DNA of 64,000 nt from an uncultured Saprospiraceae bacterium (GTDB lineage: Bacteria; Bacteroidota; Bacteroidia; Chitinophagales; Saprospiraceae), in NCBI GenBank assembly GCA_937921825.1, contig CAKZVK010000061.1, forward strand, positions 1-64,000, given 5' to 3'. Below the pieces are notes generated by a model. That model worked only from the letters and a program-made list of their open reading frames with translations, made no database searches and was not told the origin of the DNA. Below, in pieces: positions 37,801 through 46,800 of the stretch. Both the position numbers and the translations under genes were made by a program. Position 1 is the stretch's first letter, and every line of letters starts with the position of its first letter.

Positions 37801-40800
37801 TCTGGTTCTAATATCTCTACCACGACCAGGTCAGTAACCGCACAACCGTTAGCATCTGTGACAGTAACAATATAGTTACCTGCAGTAGATACTGTTATGT
37901 TTTGATCACTGGAACTATAAGCTGCTGGCCCTTCCCATGCATAAGTATAAGGAGTCGATCCTCCCGATACAGCTGGAGTAAGCGTAGCATTGTCGCCTGC
38001 ACATATTTCTTCATCAGCACCTGCATCTACTGTTGGAGCAGGTTGATCTGAAATAACCGCATCTGATATATCTTCTAAGCAATTTTCATCACTTCTTCTT
38101 ACCCAAATGTCATAATTTCCAGTAGGTAAATTACTGTATGTTACTGTTCTCGCACTTGCTGCTATTACTGCCTCATAGGTAGCTCCTCCATCTAGAGAGA
38201 AGGCAATATCTGCGATGCTAGGATCAGTAGTCCAAGTAATAGTTATAGAACCATTTTCTAATCCACAAGAAGCATCTACAGCACTAACTGTTATATTCTC
38301 TATCTTTTGGTACACCGTTACTACCACCTCATCTGTATCAGTACACAGATTAGCATCTGTCACTGTGACGGTATAGGTTGTCGTCGATGTTGGACTTGCT
38401 ATCGGATCAGCAATATTTGGATTAGATAGTCCAGTAGCTGGTGACCATAAATAATATGATCCTCCTGTTGCACTAAGCTGAATAGATTCTTGCTCACATA
38501 TTTCTACGTCAGAACCTACGTCAGCCATCACTTCAGGAGTTACCGTTACTATAATATCTTCAGATACAGAACATCCTCTATCATCAGTCATTGTTACTGT
38601 ATACGTTGTCGTCACAGTTGGTGTTGCAGAAGGATTAGCGCTACTCGCGTCATCTAAGCTAGCGGCTGGTGTCCATGCATAGACTAAGGTGCCTACTCCT
38701 GTTCCACTAGCTGAAAGAGGTGTAGAATCACCAGGACATATAGTTGCTGTACCATCAGCCATAAGTGTACATGGACATAATTCCACTGTGACTATATTAG
38801 AAGCTTCAGTATCTAGACAGCCCTCAATATTTGCCAATCTTCTATATTCTTTATCATTAGTCTGAACTGGTGGGTCATAATCTGCAGATGTTGCTCCTGC
38901 GATTTGAGTCCACGCCAACCATCCACCTAGACCGTTACTCTCTCTACATTCCCAAGCATACTCTATTATAGAGTTAGTACAGTTAGTAGGTTCTAATACC
39001 GTATTATCTATCCATATATCAGTATCATCTCCTCCTATTCTGAACTGGAATTTCACATTATTGTGATCGATGTTAGGTGATATACCTGACCATGTATAAG
39101 TAGAGGATGTCGTCCCAATATTAAATGTCTGAGAGCCATAACTTGTCCAAGGAGCCTGAGCTTCTTGCATTTGAACTGTAATCGTCTTAGGTGCATCAGC
39201 CTTGGCTTCGAAAACAAAATCATATGTTTCATCAGCGTAGATTGCTCCTATATTCTGCACGAGCATAATATGCCAATCAGTACCACTAACTGAGGATATA
39301 TCTATGAAAGCAGAATTATCTCCAGAAAGTTCACTATTATTATCTATAGTAAAGCTGGCACTGGCAGCTACATTCTGATATAAAAACCAGTTTCCAGCTA
39401 CGTCATGAATGAACTCGTGATTATCTAGTCTGTTACAAGAGATTCCTGGTTCTAAGCTCTCTATAATATCCGGATCATTAGACGGACATAAAATTTCTGG
39501 TTCTAAAATCTGTCCTGGCTCTACTTCAAAATATCTTAGGTAGACATTATCAGTAGCCGTACAACCATTAGCATCTGTAACTGTAATAGAGTATATGCCA
39601 TCATTAGCCATATCTATCATCAATGAACTACTGGTAAAGCTATTAGGCCCTGTCCAAGCGTAGCTTAGTGGTGCCGTCCCTCCTATCACAGTAGCTGTAG
39701 TAGAGGCAGAAGTTCCATCACATACTTTCTGATCTAGACCTGCATCTACTTGAGGACTAGGCTCGTCTACTATTATAGCATCATCCACATCTACCTGACA
39801 GTCAGCATCTGCATTTCTTACCCACACATCATATGACCCAGGTAACAAGTCACTATACGTTAGAGATCCTAGGTCATCTGTAATTGCCGTTTCCCATGTG
39901 AATCCTCCATCTAAAGAGAATTCTATATTGGTGACACCACTGACATCATCGAAGTCAATAGTAATACTTCCATTATCTAGATCACAAGATGCATTCTCAG
40001 AATTAACTGCTGTCACAACTGGTGAGCTAATGACAACAAATTCTGCAGTACTTGAATTTTCACAACCATTAACATCTGTAACGGTATAGGTAATTACATG
40101 CGTACCAGCACCTGCCTCACTTGGGTTCATAGTAGAACCAGTCACACCAGTTCCAGAGTAAGTTCCTCCTGTAGGCAAACCTCCAAATAAGGCTACAGAA
40201 GTCTCGATATCACAAGCTTCAGGGACAGTTAAGTCCACTTCGACTAGAGGTATCTCAAATACTTCTATTAAAGTACCTGCAGTGGCGATACATGCCATAG
40301 TTGTAGTATACTCATATAGTATTTGATGTACACCTGGTCCAGCGATTGCCGGATCAAAGGTATTGCCCACTACACCAGGTCCTGAATATACTCCTCCTGC
40401 TGGCATTCCTCCAGACAGGGTGATAATTGGATCTTCCTCGCAGTAGTCAACATCAGACATTGTGAATGTTGCCGTTGTCTCAAAGGTTTCTGTAATAATA
40501 ATATCATCTAAGGCAACCTCCATCTTACTTCCACCAGGGAAATCAGCGGCTTCTACCCATATATAAATCGTCCTTCCTGCATGTGCTGCTAGGTTAGCAT
40601 TATGGAAAGTCCAGACTGCAGGTCTATTATAATTAGAACCTGTCTCACTAACTAAGGTCTCAAGTGTAGTTCCATTACTTGCATCTCTAATTTCAATATT
40701 CAAGTAATCAGCACTATTGCCATTATAAGCGTGAGACATATACCAGTAGAAACTCATATCTACATTAGTAGCTGTCGGTGAGATTACAATATTTCTAGAC

Positions 40801-43800
40801 CTCGCTGTAGCTGGACCACCATCTAGATCTTGTCCAAAGTTATTTCCTGTAAGAAGAGTTCGATCTCCACTTTGTGCCGTTAATTCCATTAGGTTACCTG
40901 CAGTATAATAAGGGAATGGAACCGCTATTTCAAAGTCACCATCTGTAGCAGTGGTATTCATTGTCCAGAAGTTATCTCCTGTCGTATTTTCAAAATCCGC
41001 TTCGAAAATATTTTCTTCCTCTTCACAGACATCACTTTTGACTATAATTGTCACTTCATCAGTCGCTTGACATCCAAATCGTCCAGTTACTGTAAGCACG
41101 TAAGTCGTTGTGACGACTGGTGTTGCAGTCGGATTTAAGATCGTTGATGAGCTAAGACCCGTCGACGGACTCCAGCTGTAGCTTATGCCATTTCCTTGCC
41201 CATTGAGAGTCGTACTTTCTCCTTGCTCTATACATACATCAGCACCTGCATCTGCCGTGCCGTCACTTACGGTTATCTCTATAGTGTTTACGTGCTCACA
41301 ACCTTGTGCATTTGTTACTGTAACGGTATATTCTCCTGCATCAGCAGATGTCAAATTAGAAATAGTTGGGTTCTGGATACTACTTGTAAATCCATTAGGC
41401 CCTTCCCATTCCCATTCGACTCCAGTTGTACCTAATTCATCAAGGTATGCCGAAGCTCCTGCGCAATAATTAGATTGATCTGAACTCGGAATTGCATTAT
41501 TAGGTACAGCGACTAATAAATCACATAATGTGATTTCTGCATCATCAGGTGTATCACCTACCCCATAGAATACATCCCAGTCACCATCACAATCCTCATC
41601 AATAATAGATAAATGAGAATCCTCGGAGAAGATAACACCATCAAAAGGATTTGTCGCTCCTGGTCGTTCTACATACTGAGGATTTGTAGCTGTTCCAATA
41701 TTTTCAAAATACTGAACAGTAGATATCTGGTTTCCAGAAAACATATCCAAATCACCATCACCATCCCAGTCTATCAAAAATGGTGCAGATTCATACTGTA
41801 TTATACCATTTCCTTCATCTGCTCCGTCTACACGTAATCCATTAAATGGATTCGCCGAACCTGTCCTATTTACGAAACTTGGATTATTCTCATCACCTAC
41901 GTTTTCATAGTATAAAAACCAGCCTAACTTACCTCCTATCACCGCATCAAAATCATTATCTCCATCCAAATCCGCCCAGAAAATAGTTGGATCTGCATAT
42001 CCAATCCATACACCTCCATCTAGAGGTGCGAAGTTAAAGACAGTAATTGGGTTAGGAGGTGTACCACCAGAACCAGCTGGAGTAAATACTGGATCTGTCT
42101 TGGTTCCTGTATTCCAGTAAAATCTCTTATTAAATGCCTCTTGACCAACGATAGACATATCATAATCACCATCACCATCAAGATCACAAAAACCCAGAGT
42201 CATATCTTGATGCGTCAGAGTAGGCATAATATCATTAACTGTACCTGTCTGATCAGTATATGTACCATTCCCATTATTCTCAAAGAAGAATAACTCTCCA
42301 TCACCACCTGCTAACATATCTGCATCACCATCACAATCTATATCAATAGAGAATGGTTGAGGATCAGGGACTAAGTTGAAATTCTCAAATGGAGAACTGG
42401 TATCATCACATCCACATCCCGTAGTAATAAAATCTACATTGTCTATGGCTATGTCACTTGTGTTCCCAGATCCTACAGTAGCTATAAATCTTAATTGTAA
42501 GATCTGATCTACAAATCCTAATAATTCTAGGATTCCATTATTCCATGTATTTCCATGATTTCCAGACTCAGTCCAGATTGTAGTCCATGTCTGTCCGAAA
42601 TCAATGGAGGCTTGAATTTCTAGTGAACCCATTGCACTACCATTCATATGATAGTCAAAATTCATTTGAGCACAGGTCTCATCCGTTAGATCAAAACAAG
42701 GACTCTTTAAAATTGTTACTTCATTATTGTTGCCGTCAGCCTCAGCATAGACATACCAATTTCCGTCTGAAGCTGCTGAAGGACCTGTACTACCAGATGG
42801 AGTACCTCCAGTATTTCTTACCCAATCAAAGTTATCAGCACCTAACTCTTGGCTCCATAAGCCTAGACCATTCTCGAAGCTCTCTCTGTATGGAAAGTCA
42901 CCATCTACTGTACCAATAGTTCCTGCACAAGGAGGGACTACAATTACAGTAACCTCATCGGTATCTCTACAACCGTTAAGATCAGTTACTTCCAAAGTAT
43001 AAGTTGTAGTCACTGCAGGGTTTGCAACAGGATTAGGAATATTTGTATTACTCAATCCCGCAGATGGACTCCACTGATAGAAATTTCCACCACTACCACT
43101 TAGTGTAGTAGACCCTGGTGGGAATATAGTAGCATCAGGACCTGCATTCGCAGTCGGTCCGCCTAAGTTGTTAATTACTGCTGTTCCTACACTTTGCTCA
43201 CAAGTACCGTTTCCATTTCGCACTAGTAAATCATAACTGCCAGAACTCAAGAAACTATATGTGACACCACCAGTATTATCTCTCACCGCAGACTGCCAAG
43301 TGAGGCCGCCATCCAGACTGAACTCTATCCAGAATATGTCTGAGTTATTAGTAAAAGTAAAACTCACTGCGCCATTATTCTGTCCACAGTATTCATCCTG
43401 TGTAGTAAAATTTACATCAGGACTAGAATAGACAGTCAGTTCATCTATTGCTACTGCTTCACATCCATTGGTATCAGTGTATGTATAAGTTACAGTATGT
43501 ACACCTTGACCTGCAGAAGGATGTGTAGCATCTAAGATATTACCTGTAACCCCTGGCCCAGAATATACACCACCTGCCGGAAATCCTCCTGACAATGGTA
43601 TACTAGTATCTGTCGCACAACCTTCATTAACCCCTAAAGTTAAATTTGCTGCTGGGACATCATTGATTTGGATATTTTGTGTGGTAGAAGCCATACATCC
43701 GTTGGCATCTGTATATTCATAAGTTATGGTATGAGATCCAAGACCCGCCACAACTGTGTTAAACTCTCCGTTAGAACTATTTATACCTGGTCCAGAATAT

Positions 43801-46800
43801 GTGCCACCGTTAGGCATTCCTCCTGTCAAGGTTATTATGTCACCAAGGCAATACTCTACTTGTGGTAAAGTTAATGTAACAGTTGGTAAAGCATGAACAG
43901 TAAACTGATCTGTAACCGCACTAGTACAACCATTGATAGTATAGCTATATGTAATTGTATGCACTCCTACTCCAGCTGCACTTGGGTCTATCTGGTTTCC
44001 AGTTACACCTGGTCCTGACCATACTCCACCGATAGGCCTAGCTCTATCCAAAGTAACATTTGCACCATCTATACAAGCCTCATCAGTTCGTAAATTAAAA
44101 GTAACATTAGGCACTGTATTCACCGTAATATTCTGAACGGCAGAATTTTCACAGCCATTAGTATCAGTAAATGAATAGGTGATCGCATGCACTCCATCTC
44201 CAGCTACTGAAGCATTGAAGTTAGTACCTGTTACGCCATTACCAGAGAAAGTACCTTCTGCAGGGCTGCCTCCTGATAAGGTTAGGGTTGTATTATTTTC
44301 ACAATCTTCATCAAGTGGTAAGTTTAAAGTTACAACAGGAAGATCATAAACAGTGATCTGATCTGTTACTGTCCCTACACATCCATTAGCGTCTGTATAA
44401 GTGTATGTGATCGTATGGGTGCCTATACCAGCTGAACTAGATATAAATCTACTACCAGAAACTCCTGCACCAGACCAAGAACCTCCTGTTGGAGATTCTC
44501 CTGCTAAATTTATTCTTTCTCCTATACAAAGCTCCGTAGTCGGTAGTGTAAGAGTCGGCGTCGGCGTACCATATACTGTAAAGGTGTCTGTTACTTCAGT
44601 ATAACAAGAACCATTAGTAAATGAATAAGTTATAGTATGTGCTCCTACCCCAGCGGCACTAGGATCAAGATTAGCTCCTGTTACTCCTGGTCCAGACCAT
44701 GTACCTCCAGAAGGCGTAGCTCCAGAAAGCGCTATACTGCCTCCGGTTACACAAGATTCATCTTCTGCAAGTGTAAGATTAGGTGAAGGCACATTCTCTA
44801 CTGTGATATAATCTGTAGCTGTGCTTACACAACCATTGACATCAGAATAAGTATACGTGATTGTATGGGTTCCTATTCCAGCAGAGCTCGCATCAAAATT
44901 ATTCGCTGATACACCTGGTCCAGAAAAACCACCTCCTACTGGACTTGCTCCATCCAATGCATGAATTGTCTCAGAAAGACAGCCATCTGTATCAGATAAG
45001 GCAAAGGTTACAGTAGGTACATTATTAATAGTTATATTTTGAGTTGCACTGTTTTCGCAACCATTTGCATCTATAAAAGTATAAGTGATAGTATGAGATC
45101 CTAGACCAGCATCACTAGGACTTAGCACATTAGAAGATACTCCTAAGCCAGTGTAAGTACCTCCTGTTGGGGAGCCTCCAGATAGTGTTACATCTGAGCT
45201 ATTTATACAGAAAGCTGCATTCGGTAATGACAAAGTTACATTTGGTAATGCATTAACTGTTATATCATCGGTAGCTACATTAGTACATCCATTTCCATCT
45301 GTATACGTATAAGTAATAGTATGCGTACCAAGACCTGCAGCACTCGCATCAAAGTTAGTACCTGTCACACCTGTTCCACTATATGTTCCAACCGCTGGTA
45401 GTCCTTCAGTAAGTGTAAAAGTCGTACTTGAGATACAAGCTTGATCTACAGAGAAGTCTAAAGCTACATTTGGAAGACTGTAAACAGAAACGTTCTGCGA
45501 TGCTGAATTTTCACATCCTGAACTTGGATCTGTATAACTATAAGTGACAGAATGTACTCCAGGACCAGCAACTGTTATATCAAAATAATTGCCAGATACC
45601 CCAGTACCAGACCACGTTCCCCCTGCAGGAGAACCACCATCCAGGGTAAATCCAGATTCATCTTCACATCCTTCATCAGTCAGCAAATCTAAACTTACTA
45701 CTGGAGGTGCAGAGACTGTTATATCATCAGATGCAGAAAAGCTACAGCCATATGCATCTGTAAAAGTATAAGTTATAGTATGTACCCCTATCCCTGCAAC
45801 ATTCGCATCAAAGTTAGTCCCTGATACACCTGGTCCAGAATAGGTTCCGTCTGCTGGCAATCCTTCGGTCAGTTCTCTTAATGTGCTGTTGTTACATTCT
45901 GTATCGTCTGTAAGCGTTAGCCCTACCCAAGTATCAGAATGCACTACCATCTGATCTGTAGCAGTATCCATACAACCGTTAGCATCAATATAAGTATAGG
46001 TAATAATATGTGTGCCTATCCCAGCTTCAAAAGCATCAAAATTTCCAGCTGTAACTCCTGGCCCAGTATATGTGCCACCGAACGGTGTACCACCGCCTAA
46101 TGCGAGAGTAGTACTGTAACTACATTCTTCATCATCTGTCAAGAAAAGTTCTACATTAGGCAAAGCAAAAACTTCTACATCCTGAGTAGCTGAGCTTTCA
46201 CAACCAGAAGTAGGATCTGTGTATGTATAAGTAATTGTATGTACACCTACTCCAGCAGTAACGACATTGAAATAATTTCCGCCTACCCCAGTTCCAGAAT
46301 AGGTCCCACCTGCTGGTGCTCCTCCATTAAGTGTATAGCCCGGCTCGTCAGAACAAATTTCTGTTTGTGTTAAGTTAAGTGTCACAGCTGGCAAAGCATA
46401 TACTGAAATGTCATCAGTAGCAGAATTGATACAGCCATTGTCATCAGTGTATGTGTATGTTATAGTATGTGTACCTACGCCAGCGACACTAGGATTAAAA
46501 GTAGATCCTGTTACAGCTGTACCTGAATAGACACCTTCCGCAGGAAAACCTCCTGAAAGCGCAAGGCCTGTATTATTTTCGCAAGCTGAATCATTAGCTA
46601 AATTTAATTGTACTGAAGGCAAGTCATATACTTCTATAAAGTCTGAAGCGACATTAGTACAACCATTTACATCTGTATAAGTATAAGTTATGGTATGAGT
46701 TCCTACACCTGCTTCTGAAGCATTAAAGTCATCTCCTGTTACACCTGAGCCTGAGAAAGTCCCTCCCGATGGCGAGACACCAGAAAGAGTTATCGTTTCA

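Noticed and set aside
42587-42919. Plus-strand ORFs of 60-110 aa inside the giant adhesin and SprB gene
   Set aside because: All are antisense to repeat-coding DNA; their Ser/His/Leu-rich composition is the reverse of Thr/Gly/Asp-rich repeats.
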